This document shows, piece by piece, positions 27,316 to 36,544 of a stretch of DNA of 64,000 nt (the first letter of the stretch is position 1; each line of letters begins with the position of its first letter). Source of the stretch: Pseudomonas paraglycinae (GTDB lineage: Bacteria > Pseudomonadota > Gammaproteobacteria > Pseudomonadales > Pseudomonadaceae); the NCBI RefSeq assembly GCF_021601625.1, contig NZ_BQHR01000005.1:1-64000 (forward strand), given 5' to 3'. The position numbers and the translations under genes are program-made. Under the pieces are notes generated by a model, which was given only the letters and a program-made list of their open reading frames with translations, searched no databases and had not been told where the DNA came from.

Positions 27316-28716
27316 ATGCTGAAGAAGCTGTTCCAGTCATTCCGAACTCCCCTGCGTCGTACGCAACACATCCGTAGCACGCCTGAAGTCCTCAACAGCG
27401 GCCAACACTCGCTGCAGAAGGCGCAATTCAGCCGTTACGCGGTCAACATCGTCGAACGTCTGCAGGGCGCCGGCTACCAGGCCTACCTGGTTGGCGGTTG
27501 CGTGCGAGACATGCTGCTGGGCATCACGCCCAAAGACTTCGACGTCGCCACCAGCGCCACCCCCGAGCAGGTTCGCGCCGAATTCCGCAATGCGCGGATC
27601 ATCGGCCGCCGGTTCAAGCTGGTACACATCCATTTCGGTCGCGAAATCATTGAAGTCGCGACCTTCCGCGCCAATCACCCGCAAAACGAAGACGACGAAG
27701 ACAGCAACCAGTCTTCGCGCAACGAGAGCGGGCGCATTCTGCGTGACAACGTTTACGGCACCCTGGAAGAAGACGCGCAACGCCGCGACTTCACCATCAA
27801 CGCCCTGTATTACGATCCGGTCAGCGAGCGCATCCTCGACTACGCCAACGGCGTACACGACATCCGCAATCACCTGATCCGTCTGATCGGCGACCCGAAG
27901 CAACGCTACCAGGAAGACCCGGTGCGGATGCTGCGGGCCGTGCGTTTCGCCGCCAAGCTCAATTTCGGTATCGAGAAGCACACCGTCCAGCCAATCCGCG
28001 AACTGGCGCCGATGCTGCGCGAGATTCCGTCGGCCCGCCTGTTCGAGGAAGTGCTCAAGCTGTTCCTCTCCGGTCATGGCGCGATCACGTTCGAGATGCT
28101 GGTCGACCTGCAACTGTTCGCGCCGCTGTTCCCGGCCAGTGCCGATGCGCTGGAACACAACCCGGAATATACCCACACGCTGATCAGCGAAGCACTGACC
28201 AACACCGACCTGCGGATCAAGCAGAACAAACCGGTAACCCCGGCGTTCCTGTTTGCTGCCCTGCTGTGGCCTGCCCTGCCGGCCCGAGTGCTACGTCTGC
28301 AAGAGCGCGGCATGCCGCCAATTCCAGCCATGCAGGAAGGCGCTCACGAACTGATCGCCGAACAGTGCCAGCGCATCGCGATTCCAAAACGCTTCACCAT
28401 GCCGATCCGCGAGATCTGGGACATGCAGGAACGCCTGCCACGCCGCAGCGGCAAACGCGCCGACCTGCTGCTGGACAATCCGCGCTTCCGCGCCGGCTAC
28501 GACTTCCTCCTGCTGCGTGAAAGCGCTGGCGAGCAGACCGATGGCCTGGGTGAATGGTGGACCGATTATCAGGACGCCAACGACAGCGAACGTCGCGACA
28601 TGATCCGCGACCTCAGTGGCAAGGGTGATGACGCCAGTGGCGCACCGCGCAAGCGTCGCCGCAGCAGCGGCTCCAAACGCAAACGCGCTGGCGCACCGAG
28701 CGCCACGGGCGAATAA
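27316..28716 (+). CDS. pcnB: Poly(A) polymerase I
   Basis: Adds 3' poly(A) tails that promote RNA decay. The 466-residue product has the class II nucleotidyltransferase head, with L-V-G-G-C-V-R-D and D-F-D-V-A-T-S-A, then R-R-F-K-L-V-H and R-D-F-T-I-N-A-L, and a basic C-terminal tail rich in Lys/Arg/Ser typical for PcnB and absent in tRNA nucleotidyltransferase. The frame opens at a GTG (27307), but the ATG at 27316 gives the more usual beginning M-L-K-K-L-F. folK follows after 3 bp, so the two form an operon. Confidence 0.94.
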   Translation: MLKKLFQSFRTPLRRTQHIRSTPEVLNSGQHSLQKAQFSRYAVNIVERLQGAGYQAYLVGGCVRDMLLGITPKDFDVATSATPEQVRAEFRNARIIGRRFKLVHIHFGREIIEVATFRANHPQNEDDEDSNQSSRNESGRILRDNVYGTLEEDAQRRDFTINALYYDPVSERILDYANGVHDIRNHLIRLIGDPKQRYQEDPVRMLRAVRFAAKLNFGIEKHTVQPIRELAPMLREIPSARLFEEVLKLFLSGHGAITFEMLVDLQLFAPLFPASADALEHNPEYTHTLISEALTNTDLRIKQNKPVTPAFLFAALLWPALPARVLRLQERGMPPIPAMQEGAHELIAEQCQRIAIPKRFTMPIREIWDMQERLPRRSGKRADLLLDNPRFRAGYDFLLLRESAGEQTDGLGEWWTDYQDANDSERRDMIRDLSGKGDDASGAPRKRRRSSGSKRKRAGAPSATGE

Positions 28717-28719
28717 GGC

Positions 28720-29205
28720 ATGGAACGCATCTACATCGGCATGGGCAGCAACCTGGCTGACCCGGCCGAACAACTGCGCAGCGCGGTCGACGCGCTGGGG
28801 CAATTGCCCGAGACCGAACTGGTCGGCGTATCTGCCTTCTACCAAAGCGACTCGCTGCTGCCTGGCCAACCGCGTTACACCAACGCGGTTGCCGCACTCG
28901 ACAGCGCGCTTGCCCCGCTGGATCTGCTCGATGCCTTGCAGGCGATCGAAAACGATCAGGGCCGCGAACGCCTGGAGCGCTGGGGCCCGCGCACGCTGGA
29001 TCTGGACATTCTGCTGTTCGGTGATCGCCTGATCGACGAGCCGCGCCTGAAAGTCCCGCATTACCACATGCAGGAACGCGCGTTCGTTCTCTATCCCCTC
29101 GCCGAACTGGCGCCCGAATATCTGCGTCTGGCCGATGGCCGTGATCTTGCCGATCTTCTCGCAGCCTGCCCGTTCGTCGGCCTAGAACGCCTCTCTCACG
29201 CCTGA
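28720..29205 (+). CDS. folK: 6-hydroxymethyl-7,8-dihydropterin pyrophosphokinase
   Basis: Transfers pyrophosphate from ATP to 6-hydroxymethyl-dihydropterin in folate synthesis. The 161-residue product contains the HPPK signature (G-P-R-T-L-D-L-D-I-L-L-F), the N-terminal Y-I-G-M-G-S-N-L and the pterin-site R-Y-T-N-A-V. It lies directly after pcnB and ends at a terminator. Panthothenate genes follow after 320 bp, the usual Pseudomonas order pcnB-folK-panB-panC. Confidence 0.95.
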   Translation: MERIYIGMGSNLADPAEQLRSAVDALGQLPETELVGVSAFYQSDSLLPGQPRYTNAVAALDSALAPLDLLDALQAIENDQGRERLERWGPRTLDLDILLFGDRLIDEPRLKVPHYHMQERAFVLYPLAELAPEYLRLADGRDLADLLAACPFVGLERLSHA

Positions 29206-29525
29206 TACAAACCGCTGATGCGGGAGCCAACCGGCTCCCGCATTTTGCGTTCTTGTAGGACAAAAACCCCGCAGATCAGGCCCGCCGGCCCGCTGAATCG
29301 CATCAGTAACGCCGGTAACACTCCCCTCGTAACAATGCGGTAACACATGCAATTGACTTCCTGAGGCCTCATCACGACTATAGGCGTCCCGCTGCCGCCA
29401 ACCCGGCATACAAGGGCGCAATCCAGGCCTTATAAGCACGACAAAAGAGCGTGCGCCTGAATAGATGACGAATCACGCGCGTTACTCGCAGTAGTTTCCA
29501 AAGCGCCTGAACGAGGATTTCTTAC
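29206..29525. other. folK-panB intergenic region with GTAAC repeats
   Basis: About 320 bp. It contains the folK terminator, four direct GTAAC repeats (29306, 29315, 29329, 29340; three are GTAACA) and, directly after them, TTGACT (29353-29358) as a possible -35 of panB without a clear -10 at good spacing (TATAGG is 20 bp away). No gene or RNA is evident. Confidence 0.45.
29218..29246 (+). terminator. Intrinsic terminator after folK
   Basis: ATGCGGGAGCC-AACC-GGCTCCCGCAT is a perfect 11-bp stem followed by TTT, 13 bp after the folK stop. Confidence 0.8.
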
Positions 29526-30326
29526 ATGCCAGCCATCACCCTGACCACGCTCCAGAGCCTCAAGCAGAAAGGTGAAAAGATCACCATGCTGACCTGCTAT
29601 GACGCGACCTTCGCCCACGCCTGCAACGAGGCCGGTGTCGAAGTGCTGCTGGTGGGCGACTCCCTCGGCATGGTCCTGCAGGGTCACGACAGCACCCTGC
29701 CGGTGACCACCGCAGAAATGGCCTACCACGTTGCCAGCGTCAAACGCGGCAACTCTGATGCCTTGATCCTGGCCGACCTGCCGTTCATGGCCAACGCCAC
29801 CCTCGAGCAAACCATGACCAACAGCGCCCTGCTGATGCAGGCCGGCGCGCACATGGTCAAGGTCGAAGGCGCCTTGTGGCTGGCGGATTCGATCCGCCTG
29901 CTGGCCGAACGCGGTGTGCCGGTCTGCGCCCACATGGGCCTGACCCCGCAAGCCGTGAACATTCTCGGTGGCTATAAAGTGCAAGGTCGCAACGAGAACC
30001 AGGCACGCCAGATGCGCGCCGACGCGATCTCGCTGGAGCAGGCCGGTGCAGCCATGCTGCTGCTCGAATGCGTGCCGAGCGAACTGGCGGCTGAAATCAG
30101 CCAGGCCGTGAAAATCCCGGTGATTGGCATTGGCGCCGGTTCGAATACCGACGGTCAGGTCTTGGTGCTGCACGACATGCTCGGCCTGTCGATCAGCGGC
30201 CGTGTGCCGAAATTCGTGAAGAACTTCATGCAGGGTCAGGACAGCATCCAGTCCGCGCTGAAGGCTTACGTCAGTGAAGTCAAAGCCACCACTTTCCCCG
30301 GGATCGAACACGGATTCTCTGCATGA
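29526..30326 (+). CDS. panB: 3-methyl-2-oxobutanoate hydroxymethyltransferase
   Basis: Makes ketopantoate from the valine precursor 2-oxoisovalerate and methylene-tetrahydrofolate, the first step of pantothenate synthesis. The 266-residue product shows the family segments M-L-T-C-Y-D-A, G-D-S-L-G-M-V and G-H-D-S-T-L-P-V-T, and the Mg-binding aspartates. The panC ATG overlaps its stop (ATGA). The supply of precursor comes from IlvI/IlvH/IlvC, also in this window. Length is normal. Confidence 0.96.
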   Translation: MPAITLTTLQSLKQKGEKITMLTCYDATFAHACNEAGVEVLLVGDSLGMVLQGHDSTLPVTTAEMAYHVASVKRGNSDALILADLPFMANATLEQTMTNSALLMQAGAHMVKVEGALWLADSIRLLAERGVPVCAHMGLTPQAVNILGGYKVQGRNENQARQMRADAISLEQAGAAMLLLECVPSELAAEISQAVKIPVIGIGAGSNTDGQVLVLHDMLGLSISGRVPKFVKNFMQGQDSIQSALKAYVSEVKATTFPGIEHGFSA

Positions 30327-31183
30327 ACACCGTCAAAACCGTACGTGAACTGCGCGCCGCCGTGGCGCGCGCCCGCAGTGAAGGCAAGCGCATCGGCTTC
30401 GTGCCGACCATGGGCAACCTGCACAGCGGCCACATCGCGCTGATCACCAAGGCCAAACAGCGAGTGGACTTCGTGGTTGCGAGCATTTTCGTCAACCCGC
30501 TGCAGTTCGGCGCCGGCGAAGACCTCGACAAGTACCCACGCACCCTGGCGGCAGATCAGGAAAAACTGCTGGAAGCCGGATGCGATCTGCTGTTCGCCCC
30601 GACCGTCGAGGAAATGTACCCCGACGGCATGGCCGGTCAGACCCGGGTCAGCGTGCCGCAACTGTCCGAAGGCCTGTGCGGCGCCAGCCGTCCGGGGCAC
30701 TTCGAAGGCGTGGCGACGGTGGTCAGCAAGCTGTTCAACATGGTCCAGCCGGACCTGGCGATCTTCGGCCAGAAAGACTTCCAGCAACTGGCGGTAATCC
30801 GCGCGCTGGTGCATGACCTGAACATGCCGATCCAGATCATTGGCGAGCCGACCGTACGCGCCGCCGACGGTCTGGCGCTGTCGTCGCGCAACGGTTTCCT
30901 CAGTGAAGAACAGCGCGCTGTGGCGCCGGTGGTCTATCGCACCCTGAGCAGCATTGCCGAGTCGATCAAGCAAGGTGAACGCGACTTCCCTGCCCTGATC
31001 CAGGCGCAACGCCAGCAACTGGAAGCCGCCGGCCTGCGCCCGGATTATCTGGAGATCCGCCACGCCCTGACCCTGCGCCCGGCAACGGCCGAGGATCGCG
31101 ATCTGGTGATTCTGGTCGCGGCCTTCCTCGGCACCACCCGGTTGATCGACAACCTGCACCTGAATCTCGATACCCCCGCCTGA
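30323..31183 (+). CDS. panC: Pantothenate synthetase (pantoate-beta-alanine ligase)
   Basis: Condenses pantoate with beta-alanine using ATP. The 286-residue product has the nucleotide-binding motif [10 protein letters not shown] (HIGH-type), F-G-Q-K-D-F-Q-Q and the KMSKS-like A-L-S-S-R-N. It overlaps panB by four bases. The beta-alanine supplier panD, which follows panC in P. aeruginosa, is not found before pgi here; a REP-like hairpin and about 320 bp of non-coding sequence take its place. Confidence 0.96.
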   Translation: MNTVKTVRELRAAVARARSEGKRIGFVPTMGNLHSGHIALITKAKQRVDFVVASIFVNPLQFGAGEDLDKYPRTLAADQEKLLEAGCDLLFAPTVEEMYPDGMAGQTRVSVPQLSEGLCGASRPGHFEGVATVVSKLFNMVQPDLAIFGQKDFQQLAVIRALVHDLNMPIQIIGEPTVRAADGLALSSRNGFLSEEQRAVAPVVYRTLSSIAESIKQGERDFPALIQAQRQQLEAAGLRPDYLEIRHALTLRPATAEDRDLVILVAAFLGTTRLIDNLHLNLDTPA

Positions 31184-31532
31184 ACACCGGCAAGCGCTGT
31201 GGGAGCAACCCCGCTCCCACAGCGTTTGCACGCGCTTCCAGACCGTATTGCTGAGCACCTGCCCATCGGGCAAACTTCCTGCCGTTCGACGCCACGCGAT
31301 AAGCAGGGACTTGCTCGCATTACTCGCCGTCTGTCGGCCCCGTCTGTTATCAATGTTAAAAAAGTACCGAAAACAGGTCAGACAAAGCCAAGACAGATCG
31401 CGGCGCTGGGTTTACTGTATTCGCCCTGCGCCCAAGTAATCGTGTCGACGCAGTTGCCCCCTCGCCCAAACATGGCGGGGAGGTCTTTTCAGAGTTCAAA
31501 AGGCCGTTCAAGTAAAAAGGAAAACCGCAGCG
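31184..31532. other. panC-pgi intergenic region (no panD)
   Basis: About 350 bp. It starts with the hairpin at 31195-31224. The rest shows no conserved coding frame in any phase: in particular no aspartate decarboxylase, which would need about 126 codons with a G-S-C type processing site. The pgi ribosome binding site AAAAGGAAAA is at the end. Confidence 0.6.
31195..31224 (+). terminator. REP-like palindrome acting as panC terminator
   Basis: CGCTGTGGGAGC-AACCCC-GCTCCCACAGCG is a perfect 12-bp stem followed by TTT, 11 bp after panC. The core GTGGGAGC is shared with the REP pair at 35261-35326, so it is likely a diverged single REP. Confidence 0.7.
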
Positions 31533-33197
31533 ATGGCGTACTACCGCACTCCTCATGACGTTACCGCTCTGCCTGCCTGGCAAGCGTTGAAAGATCACCG
31601 CCAAGCCATGCAGGATTTCAGCATGCGCGAAGCCTTCAACGCCGATCCGCAGCGCTTCAATCAGTTCACCCTCAGCAGCTGCGGACTGTTTCTCGACTAT
31701 TCGAAGAATCTGATCAACGCCGAGACCCGCAATCTGCTGGTGGGTCTGGCCAACGAAGTCGATCTCAAGGGCGCGATCAAGGCGCTGTTCGACGGCGAAA
31801 TCGTCAACTCCTCCGAAGGCCGCCCGGCGCTGCACACCGCCCTGCGTCGCCCGGTCGGCGACAAGCTGTCGGTCAACGGTGTCAACGTGATGCCTGAGGT
31901 ACACAAGGTGCTGAACCAGATCACCGATCTCGTGGGCCGCATCCACGACGGTCTGTGGCGCGGTTACACCGAGAAGCCGATCACCGACGTGGTGAACATC
32001 GGCATCGGCGGCTCGTTCCTCGGCCCCGAGCTGGTCTCCGAAGCCCTGCTGTCCTACGCCCAGAAAGGCGTGCGTTGCCATTACCTGGCGAACATCGACG
32101 GCAGCGAGTTCCACGAGCTGACGCAGAAACTGCGCGCCGAGACCACGCTGTTCATCGTTTCGTCGAAATCGTTCAACACCCTCGAAACCCTGAAAAATGC
32201 CCAGGCCGCACGCGCCTGGTACCTGGCCCAGGGTGGTTCGGAAGCCGAGCTGTATCGCCACTTCATCGCCGTATCGAGCAACAATGCCGCCGCCGTGGCC
32301 TTCGGTATCCGCGAAGAAAACATCTTCCCGATGTGGGACTGGGTCGGCGGTCGTTACTCGCTGTGGTCCGCCATCGGCCTGCCAATCGCGCTGGCCATCG
32401 GCATGTCCAACTTCAAGGAACTGCTGTCCGGTGCCTACACCATGGACCAGCATTTCCAGAGCGCGCCGTTCGAACAGAACATGCCGGTGCTGCTGGCCCT
32501 GCTCGGCGTGTGGTACGGCAACTTCTGGGGCGCGCAAAGCCACGCGATCCTGCCGTACGACCACTACCTGCGTAATATCACCAAGCACTTGCAACAGCTG
32601 GACATGGAATCCAACGGCAAGAGCGTGCGTCAGGACGGCACCCCGGTGTCGACCGACACTGGCCCGGTGATCTGGGGCGGCGTCGGTTGCAACGGTCAGC
32701 ACGCTTATCACCAGTTGCTGCACCAAGGGACCCAACTGATCCCGGCCGACTTCATCGTGCCGATCGTCAGCTTCAACCCGGTCTCCGACCACCATCAGTG
32801 GCTGTACGCCAACTGCCTGTCGCAGAGCCAGGCGCTGATGCTCGGCAAGACCCTGCCGGAAGCCGAAGCGGAACTGCGCGACAAGGGCATGAGCGAAGAC
32901 CAGGTGCAGAAACTCGCACCGCACAAGGTGATCCCGGGCAACCGTCCGAGCAACACCCTGGTGGTAGAACGCATCAGCCCGCGTCGTCTCGGTGCATTGG
33001 TGGCGATGTACGAACACAAAGTCTTCGTGCAAAGCGTGGTCTGGGGCATCAACGCCTTCGACCAGTGGGGCGTGGAACTGGGCAAGGAACTGGGCAAGGG
33101 CGTCTACAACCGTCTGGTCGGCAGCGAAGAAACCGCCGCTGAAGACGCGTCCACCCAGGGCCTGATCAACTACTTCCGCGGCCGTCACCGCGGCTGA
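31533..33197 (+). CDS. pgi: Glucose-6-phosphate isomerase
   Basis: Interconverts glucose 6-phosphate and fructose 6-phosphate. The 554-residue product has the family signatures: [20 protein letters not shown], the phosphoglucose isomerase patterns D-W-V-G-G-R-Y-S and G-V-E-L-G-K-E-L-G, and the catalytic E/H/K residues of the F-S/T-E-L part. The start ATG has AAAAGGAAAA before it. It stands as a single gene between the panC hairpin and its own terminator. Length is typical. Confidence 0.96.
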   Translation: MAYYRTPHDVTALPAWQALKDHRQAMQDFSMREAFNADPQRFNQFTLSSCGLFLDYSKNLINAETRNLLVGLANEVDLKGAIKALFDGEIVNSSEGRPALHTALRRPVGDKLSVNGVNVMPEVHKVLNQITDLVGRIHDGLWRGYTEKPITDVVNIGIGGSFLGPELVSEALLSYAQKGVRCHYLANIDGSEFHELTQKLRAETTLFIVSSKSFNTLETLKNAQAARAWYLAQGGSEAELYRHFIAVSSNNAAAVAFGIREENIFPMWDWVGGRYSLWSAIGLPIALAIGMSNFKELLSGAYTMDQHFQSAPFEQNMPVLLALLGVWYGNFWGAQSHAILPYDHYLRNITKHLQQLDMESNGKSVRQDGTPVSTDTGPVIWGGVGCNGQHAYHQLLHQGTQLIPADFIVPIVSFNPVSDHHQWLYANCLSQSQALMLGKTLPEAEAELRDKGMSEDQVQKLAPHKVIPGNRPSNTLVVERISPRRLGALVAMYEHKVFVQSVVWGINAFDQWGVELGKELGKGVYNRLVGSEETAAEDASTQGLINYFRGRHRG

Positions 33198-33210
33198 TCC
33201 AGCCTTGAAC

Positions 33211-33235
33211 ACACCCCCTCGCCATGAGGGGGTGT
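33211..33235 (+). terminator. Intrinsic terminator after pgi
   Basis: ACACCCCCTC-GCCAT-GAGGGGGTGT with a following TTGTTT lies 13 bp after the pgi stop. Confidence 0.82.
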
Positions 33236-33311
33236 TTGTTTACAGGTATTGAACCCTCACCGCTCTCGGCGCATCTTTATCCTTGTCGCACAACAAGAAT
33301 AAGGAACCGTC

Positions 33312-35249
33312 ATGTTCGATATCAGCACGTTCCCCAAAGCCGATGCCGTCCGCCGGGCTGCACAGTTGAGTCAGGACGACTACCAGCGCCTGTACCGCGA
33401 ATCCATTGAACACCCCAGCACCTTCTGGGCCGAACAGGCCACCCGCTTCCTCGACTGGAGCACGCCGTGGCAGACCGTCCAGCGCTATGACCTGAAGACC
33501 GGCGACGCCGCCTGGTTTGCCGGTGGCAAGCTGAACGTCAGCTACAACTGCATCGACCGCCATCTGGAAACGCGCGGCGATCAGACCGCCATCCTCTGGG
33601 AAGGCGACGACCCCGCCGAATCGACGCAAATCACCTACAGCAAACTCCATCACCACGTCTGCCGCCTGGCCAACGTGCTGAAAAGCCGTGGCGTGAAAAA
33701 AGGCGACCGGGTGTGCATCTACATGCCGATGATCCCCGAAGCGGCTTACGCCATGCTCGCCTGCGCGCGGATCGGCGCGATTCACTCGGTAGTGTTTGGC
33801 GGTTTCTCTCCGGATTCCCTGCGCGACCGCATTCTCGACGCCGACTGCCGCACCGTGATCACCGCCGACGAGGGCGTGCGCGGTGGCAAATTCGTGCCGC
33901 TGAAACAGAACGTCGACAAAGCCCTGCAGAGTTGTCCGAATGTCAGCACCGTCGTGGTGGTCGAGCGTACCCAGAACAAAGTCGACTGGGTCGAAGGTCG
34001 CGACCTCTGGTATCACCAGGCCGTGCGCGACGTCAGCGACGATTGCCCGCCAGAACCGATGGACGCCGAAGACCCGCTGTTCATCCTCTACACCTCCGGC
34101 AGCACCGGCAAACCCAAGGGCGTGTTGCACACCACCGGCGGTTACCTGCTGCAAGCGGCGATGACCTTCAAGTACGTCCTCGATTACCGCGACGGCGAAG
34201 TGTTCTGGTGCACCGCCGACGTCGGCTGGGTCACCGGCCACAGCTATATCGTGTACGGCCCGCTGGCCAATGGCGCCACCACCCTGATCTTCGAAGGCGT
34301 GCCGAGCTACCCGAGCACTTCGCGGTTCTGGCAGGTAATCGACAAACACAAGGTCAACATCTTCTACACCGCCCCCACCGCCCTGCGCGCATTGATGCGT
34401 GAAGGCGCCGGGCCCTTGCAGGAAACTTCGCGACAAAGCCTCAGATTGCTCGGCAGTGTCGGTGAGCCGATCAACCCGGAAGCGTGGGAATGGTATTTCA
34501 ACGTCGTAGGCGAACAGCGCTGCCCGATTGTCGATACGTGGTGGCAGACCGAAACCGGCGGCATCATGCTCAGCCCGCTGGTCAGCGCCCGGCGGATCAA
34601 ACCGGGCTGCGCCACCCAGCCGATGTTCGGCGTGCAACCGGTGCTGCTCGATGAGCACGGCAAGGAGATCAAGGGCGCCGGTAGTGGCGTGCTGGCGATC
34701 AAGTCGAGCTGGCCGGCGCAGATTCGCAGCGTCTACGGCGATCCGCAGCGCATGGTCGACACCTACTTCAAGCCCTATCCCGGTTACTACTTCACCGGCG
34801 ACGGCGCCCGCCGCGACGAGGACGGCGATTACTGGATCACCGGGCGCATCGATGACGTGATCAATGTCTCCGGCCATCGCATCGGTACCGCCGAGGTGGA
34901 AAGTGCGTTGGTGCTGCACGACAGCATTGCAGAGGCCGCCGTGGTCGGTTATCCCCACGACGTCAAAGGTCAGGGGATTTATGCGTTCGTCACACCGATG
35001 AATGGCACCGAACCCAACGATGAGCTGAAGAAAGAACTGCTGGCCCACGTCAGCAAGGAAATCGGCAGCTTCGCCAAACCGGACCTGATCCAGTGGGCCC
35101 CGGCCCTGCCGAAGACCCGCTCGGGCAAGATCATGCGGCGGATCCTGCGCAAGATCGCCTGCAACGAACTCGACAGCCTTGGCGACACTTCGACTCTGGC
35201 GGATCCGAGCGTGGTGCAGGGCTTGATCGATAAACGCTTGAATCAGTAA
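33312..35249 (+). CDS. acsA: Acetyl-CoA synthetase
   Basis: Activates acetate to acetyl-CoA via acetyl-AMP. The 645-residue product belongs to the ANL superfamily, with the P-loop [11 protein letters not shown], the W-W-Q-T-E-T-G segment, Y-x-T-G-D-G, and the C-terminal regulated lysine in [11 protein letters not shown] that is acetylated in this family. Pseudomonas carries more than one acs gene; position after pgi matches the one called acsB in P. aeruginosa, so the letter is uncertain. A REP pair follows the gene. Confidence 0.94.
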   Translation: MFDISTFPKADAVRRAAQLSQDDYQRLYRESIEHPSTFWAEQATRFLDWSTPWQTVQRYDLKTGDAAWFAGGKLNVSYNCIDRHLETRGDQTAILWEGDDPAESTQITYSKLHHHVCRLANVLKSRGVKKGDRVCIYMPMIPEAAYAMLACARIGAIHSVVFGGFSPDSLRDRILDADCRTVITADEGVRGGKFVPLKQNVDKALQSCPNVSTVVVVERTQNKVDWVEGRDLWYHQAVRDVSDDCPPEPMDAEDPLFILYTSGSTGKPKGVLHTTGGYLLQAAMTFKYVLDYRDGEVFWCTADVGWVTGHSYIVYGPLANGATTLIFEGVPSYPSTSRFWQVIDKHKVNIFYTAPTALRALMREGAGPLQETSRQSLRLLGSVGEPINPEAWEWYFNVVGEQRCPIVDTWWQTETGGIMLSPLVSARRIKPGCATQPMFGVQPVLLDEHGKEIKGAGSGVLAIKSSWPAQIRSVYGDPQRMVDTYFKPYPGYYFTGDGARRDEDGDYWITGRIDDVINVSGHRIGTAEVESALVLHDSIAEAAVVGYPHDVKGQGIYAFVTPMNGTEPNDELKKELLAHVSKEIGSFAKPDLIQWAPALPKTRSGKIMRRILRKIACNELDSLGDTSTLADPSVVQGLIDKRLNQ

Positions 35250-35260
35250 GCGCGCAGAAG

Positions 35261-35326
35261 CATCGCGAGCAGGCTCGCTCCCACAGGGACTAATGATCGT
35301 CTGTGGGAGCGAGCCTGCTCGCGATG
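35261..35326. repeat. REP doublet (REPIN-type inverted pair)
   Basis: Two 26-bp elements, 35261-35286 and 35301-35326, are exact inverted copies around the core GTGGGAGCGAGCCTGCTCGC, with a 14-bp spacer. This is the typical Pseudomonas extragenic palindromic doublet mobilised by RAYT transposases. It sits between acs and the methyltransferase gene and could also act as an RNA-stabilising or terminating structure for acs. Confidence 0.9.
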
Positions 35327-35394
35327 GGAACCCCTCGATTGCCTGCCAAACTGCTAAACTCCCGCGCCCCGATTCCCTCCAGCAAGGCGCCCGC

Positions 35395-36411
35395 ATGTCT
35401 TCCTTGAACCTGGCGCTGCGCGCCGCCCTCGATCAACGCCAGGATCTGCTCGCCGAGCTGCACCGCCAGGGCACCGACTGCTATCGGCTGTTCCACGGCA
35501 GCCAGGAGGGTGCCGGTGGCCTGACCATCGACCGCTACGGCCCGCAACTGATGGTGCAAAGTTTCCACCAGACCCTGGCACGCGAAGACCTGCTGCAACT
35601 GCACGCCATGGTCAACCAGACCCTGGGCCTTGAAACCCTGCTGGTCTACAACGACCGCTCCCGTGGCAACTCGCGAATCGACCGTGAAGACAGCGTCTAC
35701 CGCGCCGACGACGCCGCGCTGGCCGATCTGGTCGGCCACGAATGGGGCCTGAATTATCGTGTGCGCGGACGCCATGCCGGACAGGATCCGCTGCTGTTCC
35801 TCGACCTGCGCAACACCCGCGGCTGGGTCAAGGATCACGCCAAGGGCAAAAGCGTGCTCAACCTGTTTGCCTACACCTGCGGCGTCGGCCTCAGCGCAGC
35901 AGCCGGCGGTGCACGTGAGGTGTGCAACCTGGATTTCGCCGAGGGCAATCTGGCGGTGGGGCGCGAGAACGGTCAGCTCAATCCGCAACTGCCGACCATG
36001 GAATTCATCCAGTCCGACTACTTCCCGGCGATCCGCCAACTCGCCGGCCTGCCGATCAGTCAGCGTCGCGGGCAGAAACTGCCGAGCTATCAGCGCCTGG
36101 AACAGCGCCAGTACGATCTGGTGCTCCTCGACCCGCCCGCGTGGGCCAAGAGCGCGTTCGGCACCGTCGACCTGCTGCGCGATTATCAAAGCCTGCTCAA
36201 GCCGGCCCTGCTGACCACCGCCGAAAATGGTGTGCTGATCTGCTGCAACAATCTGGCGAAAGTCAGCATGGACGACTGGCGCGAACAAGTGCTGCGCTGC
36301 GCCGAAAAAGCCGGGCGGCCGGTGCGTGAATGGAGCGTGATGACTCCGGGCCGGGACTTCCCGTCGATGGATCAACAACCGCCGTTGAAGACGCTGATTC
36401 TGCAGCTCTGA
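35395..36411 (+). CDS. Class I SAM-dependent rRNA methyltransferase-like protein
   Basis: A 338-residue SAM-dependent methyltransferase of the RlmI/RlmK-like group. It has an N-terminal region with G-G-L-T-I-D-R-Y-G-P, the SAM-binding motif V-L-N-L-F-A-Y-T-C-G-V-G-L, and the catalytic motif L-L-D-P-P-A-W-A-K-S. The catalytic cysteine of the 5-methylcytosine group is expected in a C-S-C-S motif, but here the spot reads I-C-C-N-N-L, so base specificity is not clear. The ATG at 35395 is chosen over an upstream GTG frame that runs through the REP doublet. Confidence 0.82.
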   Translation: MSSLNLALRAALDQRQDLLAELHRQGTDCYRLFHGSQEGAGGLTIDRYGPQLMVQSFHQTLAREDLLQLHAMVNQTLGLETLLVYNDRSRGNSRIDREDSVYRADDAALADLVGHEWGLNYRVRGRHAGQDPLLFLDLRNTRGWVKDHAKGKSVLNLFAYTCGVGLSAAAGGAREVCNLDFAEGNLAVGRENGQLNPQLPTMEFIQSDYFPAIRQLAGLPISQRRGQKLPSYQRLEQRQYDLVLLDPPAWAKSAFGTVDLLRDYQSLLKPALLTTAENGVLICCNNLAKVSMDDWREQVLRCAEKAGRPVREWSVMTPGRDFPSMDQQPPLKTLILQL

Positions 36412-36420
36412 TCTTTACCC

Positions 36421-36451
36421 CTGCAGGAGCAGCCTTCGGAAGCTCCTACAG
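36421..36451. repeat. REP-like imperfect palindrome
   Basis: CTGCAGGAGC (36421-36430) and GCTCCTACAG (36442-36451) form a 10-bp stem with one mismatch around a TTCGGA-containing loop. The CTGTAGGAGC type end is common in Pseudomonas REP elements. It lies 9 bp after the methyltransferase gene and may end its transcript. Confidence 0.55.
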
Positions 36452-36544
36452 AAATTGCAGACAAATCTGAACAATCCTGTCTCGTGCGATGTACTTCGGA
36501 ACCGGAATCGCGTGCCATACTCCAAGGCACTCCGATTCAGACAG

